Assembly (NCBI RefSeq): GCF_000422265.1
Contig: NZ_KE383812.1
Coordinates: forward strand, 1-64,000
DNA from: Kaistella palustris DSM 21579
GTDB lineage: Bacteria; Bacteroidota; Bacteroidia; Flavobacteriales; Weeksellaceae
Direction: 5' to 3'
DNA: 64,000 bases
Part shown: in pieces, positions 26,369-35,467 of the stretch
How the letters are laid out: each line of letters begins with the position of its first letter
Position numbering within the stretch: position 1 is the first letter of the stretch
Notes under the pieces: generated by a model
Seen by the model: the letters and a program-made list of their open reading frames with translations, nothing else
What the model was told of the DNA's origin: nothing
Database searches by the model: none
Position numbers and translations under genes: made by a program

Positions 26369-27727
26369 TTAAATGTCATTCATCTCTTCCGCCAGATCAT
26401 TTACAATATTGGGTTCGATATATGAAAGTTCAACCAGATCTACACTTTTGTTCTGCATTTTCAGGATTTTGACATGGTAATCATTAATGACAAACTCCTG
26501 GTTTTCTGCCGGAATATCTTCAAGTCCGTGTAGAATATAGCCTGCAAGTGTATTATATTCACCATCATCCGACAGCGGAAATTTTTTGGGTAAATGCTCA
26601 TTGATCTCATCCAAGGGCTGCGTGGCCTGAACCCAATAAACGTTCTCACCAACTTTATCTACGATCTTGGCTTCTTCATCTTCTTCATCCTGGATCTCTC
26701 CTACAAGCTCCTCAAGAATATCCTCCAGCGTGATAATACCTTCTGTGCCACCAAATTCATCGATAACCACTGCCAAATGTTGCTTTTTCTGTTGAAAAAC
26801 CTTCAATAAGTCAGAGATTTTTTTACTGCCAACCACGAAAAATGCTTCACGCATTAATTCCTTCAGCACATCGTGGTCGATCTGGCCGTTTCTCTTGATA
26901 TATTCGCGGATGATTTCTTTGGCATAAAAAATTCCTATCACATTATCAATCGAATCCTTATAAACCGGAAGCCGGGAATATCCGCCTTCCATAATGATAC
27001 TGATAATATCGGCAACGGGCTCTTCGATATCGATAGAAGCGATATTCTGTCTCGGCACCATGATCTGTTTGGCAGAATGGTCTGTAAAATCGAAGGCATT
27101 TTTAATGATCTCGTAATTCTCCTCTTCAATCTCGCCGGAATCTGCGGACTGTTTCACCAGTAACTGCAGTTCTTCTGTGGAGTGAATTTCCTGTTCGGAC
27201 GCGGGATGAATCTTCATTAACCTTAAAACCGCGTTAGACATTTTATTCATTGTCCAGATAAAGGGTTTGAAGATCGTATAGAAAATCCGGAGCGGCATGG
27301 CAATCGCCATTGTCGTAGATTCCGACTTGCGGATCGCAATGGACTTGGGGATTAATTCTCCGAAAACAATATGCATCACGGTAATCAGCAGAAAACTAAT
27401 TACCAGCGAAACTGTAGTAATGGTAGCATCGGCCACTGCAAAATCGAAATAGTGGAATATATTTTCGATGACATGGTGCATGGCACTTTCACCCACCCAA
27501 CCTAAAGCCAGGGAAGCAAGCGTAATTCCCAGCTGCGTAGCCGACAAATACTCGTCTAAATGTTTGATAATGTGCTCAGCCTGCTTGGCCATTGAGTTGC
27601 CTTCGGCGGCTTTGAGCTGAATTTGTGAGTAACGAACTTTAACGATAGAAAATTCTGCGGCTACGAAAAACCCATTGAGTAAAACCAGCAATAATGCCAG
27701 CAAAAGCTTGACGACGTCTGAGTCCAT
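26369..27727 (-). CDS. Hemolysin/CorC family transporter (CNNM-CBS-CorC_HlyC)
   Basis: The 452-residue membrane protein has a DUF21/CNNM domain with four membrane segments (about 1-185; TQLGITLASLALGWVGE, FGELIPKSIAIRKSE), a CBS pair (about 205-335; IMVPRQNIASIDIE and VVIDEFGGTEGIITLEDILE) and a C-terminal CorC_HlyC domain (about 350-440). Relatives act in magnesium/cobalt efflux or as GldE-like gliding accessories. The historical 'hemolysin' label should not be read literally. A -7 box (TATCTTTG, 27757-27750) precedes the ATG. Confidence 0.93.
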   Translation of the reverse strand: MDSDVVKLLLALLLVLLNGFFVAAEFSIVKVRYSQIQLKAAEGNSMAKQAEHIIKHLDEYLSATQLGITLASLALGWVGESAMHHVIENIFHYFDFAVADATITTVSLVISFLLITVMHIVFGELIPKSIAIRKSESTTMAIAMPLRIFYTIFKPFIWTMNKMSNAVLRLMKIHPASEQEIHSTEELQLLVKQSADSGEIEEENYEIIKNAFDFTDHSAKQIMVPRQNIASIDIEEPVADIISIIMEGGYSRLPVYKDSIDNVIGIFYAKEIIREYIKRNGQIDHDVLKELMREAFFVVGSKKISDLLKVFQQKKQHLAVVIDEFGGTEGIITLEDILEELVGEIQDEEDEEAKIVDKVGENVYWVQATQPLDEINEHLPKKFPLSDDGEYNTLAGYILHGLEDIPAENQEFVINDYHVKILKMQNKSVDLVELSYIEPNIVNDLAEEMNDI

Positions 27728-27749
27728 TTAAATTAAAAAATATTTGATG

Positions 27750-27757
27750 CAAAGATA
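27750..27757 (-). promoter_or_regulatory. Promoter -7 box for the CorC-like gene
   Basis: TATCTTTG on the minus strand, 23 bases before the ATG, fits TAnnTTTG. No clear -33 TTG. Confidence 0.5.
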
Positions 27758-27814
27758 AAGAAATTAAAATTACCGTTTCTGCATCGACGCGCACAATATT
27801 AAGCACTTATAAAC

Positions 27815-27845
27815 AGGGAAGCACCCAACCGACGGGTGCTTCCCT
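27815..27845 (-). terminator. Strong hairpin terminator after the P-domain gene
   Basis: Perfect 12-pair stem AGGGAAGCACCC / GGGTGCTTCCCT with a 7-base loop. The following minus-strand sequence (TGTTTAT) is only weakly T-rich, but the position directly after the stop at 27865 fits termination. Confidence 0.7.
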
Positions 27846-27864
27846 TGTAAAAAAATTTCTAAAT

Positions 27865-28746
27865 CTACTTTTTAATGAACTTAATCGTTTGTTTACGTAC
27901 ACCATCCTGGATAGGAACCAAAAGATACATTCCGGGTGACAACGTTTTAACGTCTATGGAGAAATCTGTTTTGGAGTTCAGCATATTTTCTTTTTTAATG
28001 ACCTGACCGGCGGCATCATAAATTTCGAAAACCAGGTTTTTGAACCCAGTTTGGACATTTAATCTGAGATAATCCTGCACCGGATTTTGCTGTAATGAGA
28101 TTTCACTGCCATAAATACCGCCTTCATTTGTTTTTAATAAAGCTCCTGCCCCTACAATAATTTGCCAGGAATTGATATTGCTTAATCCTGACACTCCATA
28201 ATCATATATGATGAGTCGCCACTCACCATTAAGCGTTCTTCCGTTTAAAAATGTAGTCATATTTCCGGGGTGATGCTGTGGGAAAGGAGCAGTTCCGTAA
28301 GTAGGCGCATAATTACCTGCGGGGATCGCTACACCAGATGCATACGCGGCTGCATCGATCAGGGCGGTATTGCTCGAGTTAAATCCCAGAATATTGGCGG
28401 CGATAAAAGATGATGAATCACCACAAGAGCTATTATTACCGCCACCGATTCTGCGGATCAAAGTCAGTGCCTGTCCTGCAGGACTTACCAACTCTATTAC
28501 AACGTCGCCCAACCACTCAGCATTCACAGATAAGTTGACCGTAATTTTATTGGGATCTGCAATCGTTCCCACCAAAGGAATAGTAATTGCAGACATAGTG
28601 ACGCCGGGCTGCGTGCCAAATCCACAGGCGCTTATTCTCGCGGTGGCATCTGAAGCTACAGTCGCCGTGGTATTCTGATAAGTCTGCGCATTCAGCGAGA
28701 TGCTGACCGCCAGGAAACTCATTGCGAATAGGTAAAGATTTTTCAT
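27865..28746 (-). CDS. Secreted P-domain protein with T9SS sorting domain
   Basis: The 293-residue precursor has a signal peptide (ending SISLNAQ) and a proprotein-convertase-type P-domain beta sandwich (about 45-205; NLSVNAEWLGDVVIELVSPA, FLNGRTLNGEWRLIIYDYG, NINSWQIIVG). The C-terminal type A T9SS sorting tail runs from about 218 (SLQQNPVQDYLRLNV) to KQTIKFIKK. There is no protease domain, so it is probably a surface-attached or secreted binding/structural protein. Confidence 0.9.
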   Translation of the reverse strand: MKNLYLFAMSFLAVSISLNAQTYQNTTATVASDATARISACGFGTQPGVTMSAITIPLVGTIADPNKITVNLSVNAEWLGDVVIELVSPAGQALTLIRRIGGGNNSSCGDSSSFIAANILGFNSSNTALIDAAAYASGVAIPAGNYAPTYGTAPFPQHHPGNMTTFLNGRTLNGEWRLIIYDYGVSGLSNINSWQIIVGAGALLKTNEGGIYGSEISLQQNPVQDYLRLNVQTGFKNLVFEIYDAAGQVIKKENMLNSKTDFSIDVKTLSPGMYLLVPIQDGVRKQTIKFIKK

Positions 28747-28848
28747 AATGATTGTTTTAAAATTAAATTATGAATAAATCTACAGACATATCACGCAAAG
28801 TAATCAAGTAGAAACACCCCATTAGCCAACGTGAGATAACCCTTTAAC

Positions 28849-28877
28849 TAAAAAAAGACCATGCAAGCATAGTCTTT
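28849..28877 (-). terminator. Terminator of the atp operon
   Basis: Minus strand AAAGACTATGC-TT-GCATGGTCTTT (one mismatch) followed by a run of T, just after the atpG stop at 28901. Confidence 0.85.
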
Positions 28878-28900
28878 ATAATATTTCAAAAATAGAAGTC

Positions 28901-29758
28901 TTAAGAATTCTTCAATGCCTCCGCACCCGAAACGATTTCTAAGATCTCGTTTGTAATCGCGGCCTGACGCGCTTTGTTATAGAAGATAACAAGGTCGTTT
29001 TTCAGTGCCTGCGCATTGTCTGTGGCTTTGTGCATTGCAGTCATCCTTGCACCGTGCTCAGAAGCTACAGAATCAAGAATGGCTTTATAGACCTGCGTTT
29101 TAATGGATTTCGGAATCAGCACGTTTAAGATTTCTGCTGCGTTGGGCTCGAAAAGGTAATCTGTATTTAAGGTTCCCTCTTTTTCTGCCATCACCAGAGG
29201 CAAAACCTGCTCGGTCTGTACTTCCTGCGTTGCAGCATTGATGAATTTGTTATAAATCACATACACTTTGTCGAATTGGCCTTCTTTGTACGATTCCATT
29301 ACACGCTCCATAAAATTGGAGACGACCTGGAAGTTCATGCCATCAAAAAGCGCACTTTGGTTGTCATAAACAGTTCTCGACCGGCGCACAGCATCGTATA
29401 CTTTCTTCCCAACTGTAAGGATTTCCACTTCATGACCGGCATTACTGACCACGTTGTTCAGTTCCTTGATCACCGACGAGTTAAAAGCACCCGCAAGACC
29501 TTTGTTGGAAGTCACTACAATATAAAGTACTTTTTTAACTTCGCGCTCCGCAGTAAAAGTAGAAATACCTTCGAGATCAGTTGTGGAACTTACGTTACCT
29601 ATAATCTCCTGGAGTTTTTCCGAGTACGGTCTCAACATTACAATCGCATCGGTCGCTTTCTTCAGTTTCGCGGCGGAGACCATTTTCATAGCGCTCGTAA
29701 TCTGCATTGTAGAGGAGATCGAAGTGATCCGTGCCCGTATTTCTTTTAAGTTTGCCAT
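28901..29758 (-). CDS. atpG: ATP synthase F1 gamma subunit
   Basis: The rotor stalk of F1. The 285-residue protein begins MANLKEIRARITSISSTMQI, with ITSAMKMVSAAKLKKA. It ends in the long helix with GARMTAMHKATDNAQALKNDL and RQAAITNEILEIVSGAEAL. It is the last gene of the operon; the catalytic beta (atpD) and epsilon (atpC) genes are absent, as is usual in flavobacteria where they sit elsewhere. Confidence 0.98.
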   Translation of the reverse strand: MANLKEIRARITSISSTMQITSAMKMVSAAKLKKATDAIVMLRPYSEKLQEIIGNVSSTTDLEGISTFTAEREVKKVLYIVVTSNKGLAGAFNSSVIKELNNVVSNAGHEVEILTVGKKVYDAVRRSRTVYDNQSALFDGMNFQVVSNFMERVMESYKEGQFDKVYVIYNKFINAATQEVQTEQVLPLVMAEKEGTLNTDYLFEPNAAEILNVLIPKSIKTQVYKAILDSVASEHGARMTAMHKATDNAQALKNDLVIFYNKARQAAITNEILEIVSGAEALKNS

Positions 29759-29762
29759 TTAT

Positions 29763-29790
29763 TAATTTGAAAATTTGAAAATTTGAGAAA
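29763..29790. repeat. Short tandem AATTTGAA repeat between atpG and atpA
   Basis: About three copies of (A)ATTTGAAA in a row fill part of the 79-bp atpA-atpG spacer. Similar strings are common in flavobacterial intergenic DNA (from memory). Confidence 0.5.
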
Positions 29791-29837
29791 TTAGATAATG
29801 ACTTATTTTGAAATCATCTCATTCTCAAATAACCTCA

Positions 29838-31415
29838 TTAATTATACTTGGAAGCCAGTTCTGCAGCTGCCTGTTTCAATACGCCTGTAATATCGTTGTC
29901 GATCTTTCCGGATTTAATCGCAGCCATTGTTTCAGGATGCTTGGATCTCAGGAATGCTACATATTCCTTCTGGAATTCCTTTACTTTAGCAATAGGAACA
30001 TTTCTCAGTAAGTTTTCAGTTCCTGCATAGATCATCGCTACCTGAGAATCTACCGGAAGTGGTGAATTTACAGGTTGTTTCAGAATCTCTACGTTTCTCT
30101 CTCCTTTAGAAATAACCGCCTGCGTAGAAGCATCAAGGTCAGAGCCGAATTTTGAGAACGCTTCAAGTTCTTTGTACTGTGCCTGATCAAGTTTCAGCGT
30201 ACCTGAAACTTTTTTCATCGATTTGATCTGAGCGTTACCTCCTACACGAGATACAGAAATACCTACGTTGATCGCCGGACGAACACCTGAGTTAAATAAA
30301 TCGGTTTCCAGGAAGATCTGTCCGTCGGTAATCGAAATTACGTTGGTCGGGATATATGCGGAAACGTCACCAGCCTGCGTTTCGATGATTGGAAGTGCCG
30401 TTAAAGAACCGCCACCTTTTACAATAGGTTTTAAAACCTCAGGTAAGTCATTCATCTGGGCAGCAATCGTATCATCTTTAATGACTTTCGCAGCTCTCTC
30501 CAATAATCTGGAGTGAAGGTAGAAAACGTCTCCAGGATAGGCTTCACGGCCCGGTGGTCTTCTTAGTAGCAAAGAAAGCTCACGGTAAGCAACCGCCTGT
30601 TTAGACAAATCATCATAAATGATCAGTGCCGGACGACCAGTGTCACGGAAAAATTCTCCAATAGAAGCTCCCGCCATAGGTGCGTAAACCTGCATCGGTG
30701 TTGGATCGGAAGCGTTAGCAGCTACAACAACTGTGTAAGCCATCGCTCCTTTGTCCGTTAAAGTTTTTACAATTTGCGCAACAGTCGAACCTTTCTGTCC
30801 GATCGCCACATATATACAGAATACAGGCTCGCCTGCATCATAAAATTCTTTTTGGTTCAGGATGGTGTCAATCGCAACCACCGTTTTACCGGTCTGGCGG
30901 TCACCAATGATCAACTCACGCTGACCTCTTCCGATTGGGATCATAGAATCGATCGCAACGATACCGGTTTGCAAAGGCTCAGTTACCGGCTGACGGAAAA
31001 TTACACCCGGCGCTTTTCTTTCCAAAGGCATTTCGTAAAGATCACCGGTGATCGGACCTTTACCGTCGATTGGATTACCTAAAGTGTCTACAACTCTGCC
31101 TAAAAGACCTTCGCCCACTTTGATGGAGGAAATTCTTTTGGTTCTGTTAACCGTATCACCTTCTTTTACCAGTTTGGATTCTCCAAGTAAAGCAACACCC
31201 ACATTATCTTCTGCAAGGTTAAGAACGATACCCTCGATACCGCTGTCGAATTTTACCAATTCACCGTACTGTACATTTTCTAAGCCATATACCAAAGCGA
31301 TACCATCACCTATGGTCAACACCGTACCAACTTCTTCTACATTGCTCTGCGTATCGAAGTTTGCTAACTGTTGTTTAAGAATTGCAGATACTTCTGCCGG
31401 ATTTATTTCTGCCAT
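29838..31415 (-). CDS. atpA: ATP synthase F1 alpha subunit
   Basis: The non-catalytic nucleotide-binding subunit of F1, 525 residues. Walker A is GDRQTGKT (about 170-177), followed by [32 protein letters not shown] and the arginine-finger region [10 protein letters not shown]. Length and motifs are normal. 18 bp after atpH, 79 bp before atpG. Confidence 0.99.
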   Translation of the reverse strand: MAEINPAEVSAILKQQLANFDTQSNVEEVGTVLTIGDGIALVYGLENVQYGELVKFDSGIEGIVLNLAEDNVGVALLGESKLVKEGDTVNRTKRISSIKVGEGLLGRVVDTLGNPIDGKGPITGDLYEMPLERKAPGVIFRQPVTEPLQTGIVAIDSMIPIGRGQRELIIGDRQTGKTVVAIDTILNQKEFYDAGEPVFCIYVAIGQKGSTVAQIVKTLTDKGAMAYTVVVAANASDPTPMQVYAPMAGASIGEFFRDTGRPALIIYDDLSKQAVAYRELSLLLRRPPGREAYPGDVFYLHSRLLERAAKVIKDDTIAAQMNDLPEVLKPIVKGGGSLTALPIIETQAGDVSAYIPTNVISITDGQIFLETDLFNSGVRPAINVGISVSRVGGNAQIKSMKKVSGTLKLDQAQYKELEAFSKFGSDLDASTQAVISKGERNVEILKQPVNSPLPVDSQVAMIYAGTENLLRNVPIAKVKEFQKEYVAFLRSKHPETMAAIKSGKIDNDITGVLKQAAAELASKYN

Positions 31416-31433
31416 TTTATGGTTGTTTTTGTC

Positions 31434-31973
31434 TTAATTAAGTTGGAATTCTTTTTGAAGTTTGGTCAGTTTGTTTTTTACAGAAGCATTGATCTGCTGA
31501 TCACCTACCCGTAAAATATAGCCACCCAAAATTTTAGAATCGATAATGGTTTTTACATCAAAGGTTTTGTCGTGGTTTACCAGTGCCGAGGATTTAAGGA
31601 TCTTCTGAATATTGTCAGCTGAAAGTGCCGATGCTGAAGTAAGCGTAATCCGCTGTACCCCATTCTGATCTTCCACTTTATTCACATATTCCTGCGCAAT
31701 ATCCTGGAGTTGATTTTCTCTGCCATGTTTGATGACAAGCTGAATGATGTTTTGCGCCACAGGAGAAAAACTTTTGAAAATCTCTCTGGAAATGCTGATC
31801 TTTTTCTTTTCATCGATCACCGGTGAGGCGAAAAAATTCTGCAGATCTCTTGAATTTTGGATCGTCTTCACCACATCTGCCATCTCCGCTGCTACAGAAG
31901 CCGTATTACCGGTTTCCTGCGTGAAATTCAACAGACCCTGTGCGTATCTTTTTGCTACTTTACTTGTAAGCAT
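31434..31973 (-). CDS. atpH: ATP synthase F1 delta subunit
   Basis: It joins F1 to the peripheral stalk. The 179-residue protein starts MLTSKVAKRYAQGLLNFTQE and ends with the conserved segment IDSKILGGYILRVGDQQINA. It begins one base after the atpF stop, so translation is probably coupled. Confidence 0.96.
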   Translation of the reverse strand: MLTSKVAKRYAQGLLNFTQETGNTASVAAEMADVVKTIQNSRDLQNFFASPVIDEKKKISISREIFKSFSPVAQNIIQLVIKHGRENQLQDIAQEYVNKVEDQNGVQRITLTSASALSADNIQKILKSSALVNHDKTFDVKTIIDSKILGGYILRVGDQQINASVKNKLTKLQKEFQLN

Positions 31974-31974
31974 T

Positions 31975-32472
31975 TTAGTTCAGATTTGAAGAATTTAGAA
32001 TATTTTCAACAAGGGCATTCTGTGCATTATCATTATCCAGTTTTTGTTTTAAAATGGATTCTGCAATGGTTACAGATAAAGTTCCGATCTGGTTTTTGAT
32101 ATCCGACATTGCTGCCGATTTTTCTGCCTGAATGGACTGTCTTGCCTGCTCGATGATTTTGTCGCCTTCGGTTTTCGCAAGATCTTTCGCTTCACCTACA
32201 ATGCGCTCCTTGATTTCTCTGGCTTCTTTCAAAATATTGTCGCGCTCTACTTTCGCTTCGCGGATGATCACTTCGTTTTCAGCTTTAAGGTTCATTACTT
32301 CCTGCTTTGCCAATTTTGCCTGGTTCAGGGAATCTACGATGGTCACTTCTCTTTCATTAACAGCATCCATAATTGGTTTCCAGGCAAATTTCTTCAGCAC
32401 AAATACCAGGATCAGAAAAATGATACTCTGAATGATGAATAAACCTGATGAAAAATTTTCTAATAATCCCAT
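31975..32472 (-). CDS. atpF: ATP synthase Fo b subunit
   Basis: The peripheral stalk subunit, 165 residues: one N-terminal membrane helix (FIIQSIIFLILVFVLKKFAWKP shortened, about 12-33), then a long charged coiled-coil rich in Lys/Glu/Ala (about 40-150). It is separated from atpE by 101 bp containing a strong hairpin. Confidence 0.96.
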   Translation of the reverse strand: MGLLENFSSGLFIIQSIIFLILVFVLKKFAWKPIMDAVNEREVTIVDSLNQAKLAKQEVMNLKAENEVIIREAKVERDNILKEAREIKERIVGEAKDLAKTEGDKIIEQARQSIQAEKSAAMSDIKNQIGTLSVTIAESILKQKLDNDNAQNALVENILNSSNLN

Positions 32473-32519
32473 ACGAGTTATAATAAATAATTGTAAATAA
32501 TTTCGAATTTTTTAAAAAT

Positions 32520-32557
32520 AATCACCTGCCGTAACCAACCGTTCCCGGCAGGTGATT
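32520..32557 (-). promoter_or_regulatory. Strong intercistronic hairpin between atpE and atpF
   Basis: Perfect 12-pair stem AATCACCTGCCG / CGGCAGGTGATT with a 14-base loop. It is followed on the minus strand by ATTTTT. It lies after the atpE stop (32574) and before atpF (32472). It may act as a partial terminator or a 3' stabiliser that raises the amount of c subunit relative to downstream subunits. Confidence 0.75.
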
Positions 32558-32573
32558 GTAGTGTTGAAACTTC

Positions 32574-32771
32574 TTAGTTTACTGCGAAAAGCGCAGCAAA
32601 AGCAACCCCTTCTACAAGAGCTGCAGCGATAAGCATCGCTGTTTGAAGTTTACCAGCCTGTTCAGGTTGTCTAGCCATACCTTCCAAAGCAGCTGCACCG
32701 ATTTTACCGATGCCGATACCTGTTCCGATTACTACTAAACCTGCCCCGATGATTTTTGGCATTTCTTGCAT
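32574..32771 (-). CDS. atpE: ATP synthase Fo c subunit
   Basis: The 65-residue proteolipid of the rotor ring, with two hydrophobic helices joined by a polar loop (MARQPEQAGKL). The ion-binding carboxylate is the Glu in AALVEGVAFAALF (about 54). The first helix lacks the Gln, and the Glu is followed by Gly rather than Ser/Thr, so the Na-binding signature is missing and H+ coupling is likely (inference). Confidence 0.97.
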   Translation of the reverse strand: MQEMPKIIGAGLVVIGTGIGIGKIGAAALEGMARQPEQAGKLQTAMLIAAALVEGVAFAALFAVN

Positions 32772-32883
32772 AATATATAATTTTAAAAAATTAGTTTCCT
32801 TTTTAATATAATTGACTGTTGGTGATTTAAAACTGATGCTTAGAATTCAATATCCATAATCATTTATCACTCATCATCTTTTT

Positions 32884-34026
32884 CTAATGCGCCATTCCTT
32901 CTTCGCCCTCGTGGCCGTGTTCTTCATTTGCCATTCCAAAGTAAACCGCGGAAAGCATGGTAAAGATATATGCCTGTAAAAATGCCACTAACACTTCCAG
33001 CAAATAAATAACAAATGTGAGGAAAGGGAAAGCAACACCAGCGATGATATTTTTAAAGTAAAAAATCAAGGCGATCAAACTCATTACAATAATGTGTCCT
33101 GCGGACATGTTTGCAAAAAGACGTATTAAAAGCGCGAAGGGCTTAATAAAGATTCCCAGCAATTCGATCGGCATCATAATGATCTTCATCGGCCAAGGCA
33201 AGCCAGGCATCCAGAAAATATGTTGCCAGTAGTTTTTGTTTGCAGTGAACTGCGTAATTAAAAATGTAATCAGCGCCAGTGCAAAAGTGATCGCAATATT
33301 TCCGGTTACATTGATACCGAAAGGCATTAAGCCAAAGATGTTTAAGAAAAGGATAAAGAAAAATACCGTTAATAAATAACTCATGTATTTCTTGTAGTTC
33401 GGTCCGATGTTCGGTTTTGCGATTTCGTCGCGTACAAAAAGTAGTACAGGCTCCATAATTTTTCCGATACCTGAAGGAACCAGGCTTTTCTTATAGTTTC
33501 TAGCCATGGATCCGAAGATCAGTAACATCAAAATGCCTGTAACGATAATCATTGACACACTCTTCGTGATAGAAAGGTCGAGTACTTTTTCGTTGGTCGC
33601 ATGACCGTGCTCATCTACATTTAATGTGCCGTTGGCATCAGTCTTATAAATTTTTTCGTGGGAAAGTCTGTAATGTGCGCCGTTGCTCTCCACTGTCGCG
33701 TCGTGTTCAAATTTCGAACTCATGAAAGTGTGAAGTCCGTTGGCACTGTCATAAAAAATTACCGGCAGCGGAAAACCAATGTGATCTACGGTTCCGTCGG
33801 CCTTTTTCACGGCCATAATATCAAAGCTGTGACCATCTAAAAGGTGATGGCTGATGTATTCTTTGTTTTCGTTTTTTGTTTTCTCAGCTTCAGAAACAGA
33901 TGTGTTCACTTCCTGCGCCGCTGTAACCTGGTGCGTAACTGTGGGCACATTTTCGTGCTGCGCCGAAACCAGCGAAAACGTCGATAAAAAACCCATTACA
34001 AGTACTAATCTTTTCAGCATTGACAT
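32884..34026 (-). CDS. atpB: ATP synthase Fo a subunit, with long N-terminal extension
   Basis: The 380-residue protein is longer than the usual 230-270. A signal-like N-terminus (MLKRLVLVMGFLSTFSLVSAQ) and a His/Glu-rich periplasmic-type segment of about 140 residues precede the canonical domain. The domain contains the essential Arg in ALLIRLFANMSAGHIIV (about 295) and the proton-channel helices that follow. The C-terminus is His/Glu-rich (NEEHGHEGEEG). The extended form is typical of Bacteroidetes. Confidence 0.96.
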   Translation of the reverse strand: MSMLKRLVLVMGFLSTFSLVSAQHENVPTVTHQVTAAQEVNTSVSEAEKTKNENKEYISHHLLDGHSFDIMAVKKADGTVDHIGFPLPVIFYDSANGLHTFMSSKFEHDATVESNGAHYRLSHEKIYKTDANGTLNVDEHGHATNEKVLDLSITKSVSMIIVTGILMLLIFGSMARNYKKSLVPSGIGKIMEPVLLFVRDEIAKPNIGPNYKKYMSYLLTVFFFILFLNIFGLMPFGINVTGNIAITFALALITFLITQFTANKNYWQHIFWMPGLPWPMKIIMMPIELLGIFIKPFALLIRLFANMSAGHIIVMSLIALIFYFKNIIAGVAFPFLTFVIYLLEVLVAFLQAYIFTMLSAVYFGMANEEHGHEGEEGMAH

Positions 34027-34093
34027 ATCTTATTTTAAAGTTTTGCAAAAATAGGACAAATAATCATAATATAAAAATCAATTTTTACTGATT

Positions 34094-34483
34094 TTATTCA
34101 TCTTTTACCGGGCGCTCCGCCTCCTCAGTTTTAATGAGTTTTACTGCATAAAGCGTTTCCAACAGCAGTGAGATCAGGTATGGTAAAATAAAATGAATTT
34201 TGTAGGAAGGGACTTCGTTCAGATTCAGTTTTTTCATGATCAGAAACATGACCATCAGTTTAAACATCACCAAACCCATAAAGGCAAAACCGATGTACTG
34301 CGGATAAATTTTCTTGATCAGGGAAAGTATTGTGAGAACCATGGTGAAAAGCACCGTTAGGAAAAGATAATATCTAATGAAAGTTGCTTCGAAACCAAGC
34401 CCCAGAAACTGCCAAATTGCAAAATGGACAAAAAACATGAGGAAATAAAGGATAATGTAACGGGTATTAGTTTTTATCTTCAT
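34094..34483 (-). CDS. Four-helix membrane protein in AtpI position (DUF6168-like)
   Basis: The 129-residue basic membrane protein has four predicted helices (about 8-28, 38-58, 65-88, 97-115) and a charged C-terminus (KTEEAERPVKDE). Flavobacteria carry such a protein between atpZ and atpB; I recall the label DUF6168, with limited certainty. It overlaps the atpZ gene by 17 bases and precedes atpB by 67 bp, so a role in assembling Fo or the c-ring is an inference from place. Confidence 0.75.
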   Translation of the reverse strand: MKIKTNTRYIILYFLMFFVHFAIWQFLGLGFEATFIRYYLFLTVLFTMVLTILSLIKKIYPQYIGFAFMGLVMFKLMVMFLIMKKLNLNEVPSYKIHFILPYLISLLLETLYAVKLIKTEEAERPVKDE

Positions 34484-34745
34484 TCTTCTGAATGTTTTTT
34501 AATTGATGTAAAAGATTATAAAAAGCCAGTCCCATTCCCAGGAAACCCACGGCCACAATTAAGATTTTGCCATGGAAAGCGAAATATTCATTCAGCCAGT
34601 TCCCGCCCCAAAAAGCGAGTCCCATGGTCGCCAGCATCTGAAATACAACGGCCGAATAAACGCCGTACTGGCGAAGACCATTTTTCTGAAACTTCTTTTT
34701 ATCTTCCGGCGAAAAATCCTGCTTCGGGGAACTTTCTTCAGCCAT
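34467..34745 (-). CDS. atpZ: AtpZ/AtpI family protein
   Basis: The 92-residue protein has a charged N-terminus, then two membrane helices (about 28-48 and 60-80) with the family pattern GVYSAVVFQMLATMGLAFWG, GNWLNE and GFLGMGLAFYNLLHQLK. AtpZ/AtpI proteins assist c-ring assembly or Mg/Ca transport. It is the first gene of the atp operon, 14 bp downstream of a promoter -7 box. Confidence 0.85.
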   Translation of the reverse strand: MAEESSPKQDFSPEDKKKFQKNGLRQYGVYSAVVFQMLATMGLAFWGGNWLNEYFAFHGKILIVAVGFLGMGLAFYNLLHQLKNIQKNEDKN

Positions 34746-34758
34746 GTTTTAATTTTTG

Positions 34759-34791
34759 CAAAAGTACGGAAAATCGGGAGAGCGCAGGCAA
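34759..34791 (-). promoter_or_regulatory. Promoter of the atp operon
   Basis: Minus strand TTG (34791-34789), 22-base spacer, TACTTTTG (34766-34759). The ATG of atpZ at 34745 gives a very short leader. Confidence 0.6.
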
Positions 34792-34815
34792 ATTGTAATT
34801 ATTGGCTCTTCGTTT

Positions 34816-35265
34816 TTTAGAGACCTTTAGCCTTGACAATGTTCCTAACTTAAAAAATAATCAACTTTTATATTTTTTGGAGATAAGCCTTATCAAGGTT
34901 CCGAACCTTGACAAGGATAAACAAAGTCCGAAAAATTCAAAGGTGTAAGTTTGTTGCACTTAATGGTCTGTGTCCTTTGAGCCGCTGACGCGGAATTTTA
35001 AACAGATCTGAAAATCCATTCAAAATTTATTCTAATCATTTTTAATGCCTTTTAAAATCCCTTTAACCTTACCAAGGTTAAATTCGAAACGCACGGAGAT
35101 TATAAGCGTGTAAATTTGTTGCTTTGATGACTAATTTTTTTTATTCCGCTGACGTCGGGAATTAACCAGACTCAGAAGTTCGTAACTCAAAAACTGATCA
35201 TTTTTCATATTTTTTGGAGACCTAACCTTGTCAAGGTTTAGAACCTTGAGAAGGTTAAACAAAGG
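34816..35265. repeat. Degenerate tandem repeat array with AACCTTG palindromes
   Basis: Two clear copies of a block of about 57 bp start at 34869 and 35206. Both contain ATATTTTTTGGAGA, then paired AACCTTG/CAAGGTT strings, then AAACAAAG. Another module recurs at about 34944-35005 and 35104-35172: GTGTAA(G/A)TTTGTTGC, later CCGCTGACG and GGAATT, then AACAGA/ACCAGA. A further AACCTTACCAAGGTT lies near 35080, and a weaker piece near 34825. Together they suggest three or four diverged units of roughly 150-180 bp. Confidence 0.65.
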
Positions 35266-35440
35266 TTTTTTGATGCAGACTGGAAAGCGCCGTGTTAAAA
35301 ATTATTAAATACTTTCGGTTGTTAGCGCTCTTAACATTGACAAGAATTTCAAACTCAATATTTAGCGACAGCGATCACTTGTTTGAAGACTCCCGTTTCA
35401 CTCTTATAGAAATCCAATTTTAAAAAACGAAATATTTCCT

Positions 35441-35448
35441 TATTTTTG
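35441..35448 (+). promoter_or_regulatory. Promoter -7 box for ffh
   Basis: TATTTTTG, 19 bases before the ffh ATG, fits TAnnTTTG. No clear -33 box. Confidence 0.5.
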
Positions 35449-35467
35449 CCAACCATACAATAAAATT

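Larger units (their letters stand above)
34746..35467. other. 722-bp spacer with tandem degenerate repeats and two promoters
   Basis: It lies between the divergent atp operon and ffh. No coding region is supported. It contains the atp promoter (34759-34791), a repeat array (34816-35265) and the ffh -7 box (35441-35448). Confidence 0.8.
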
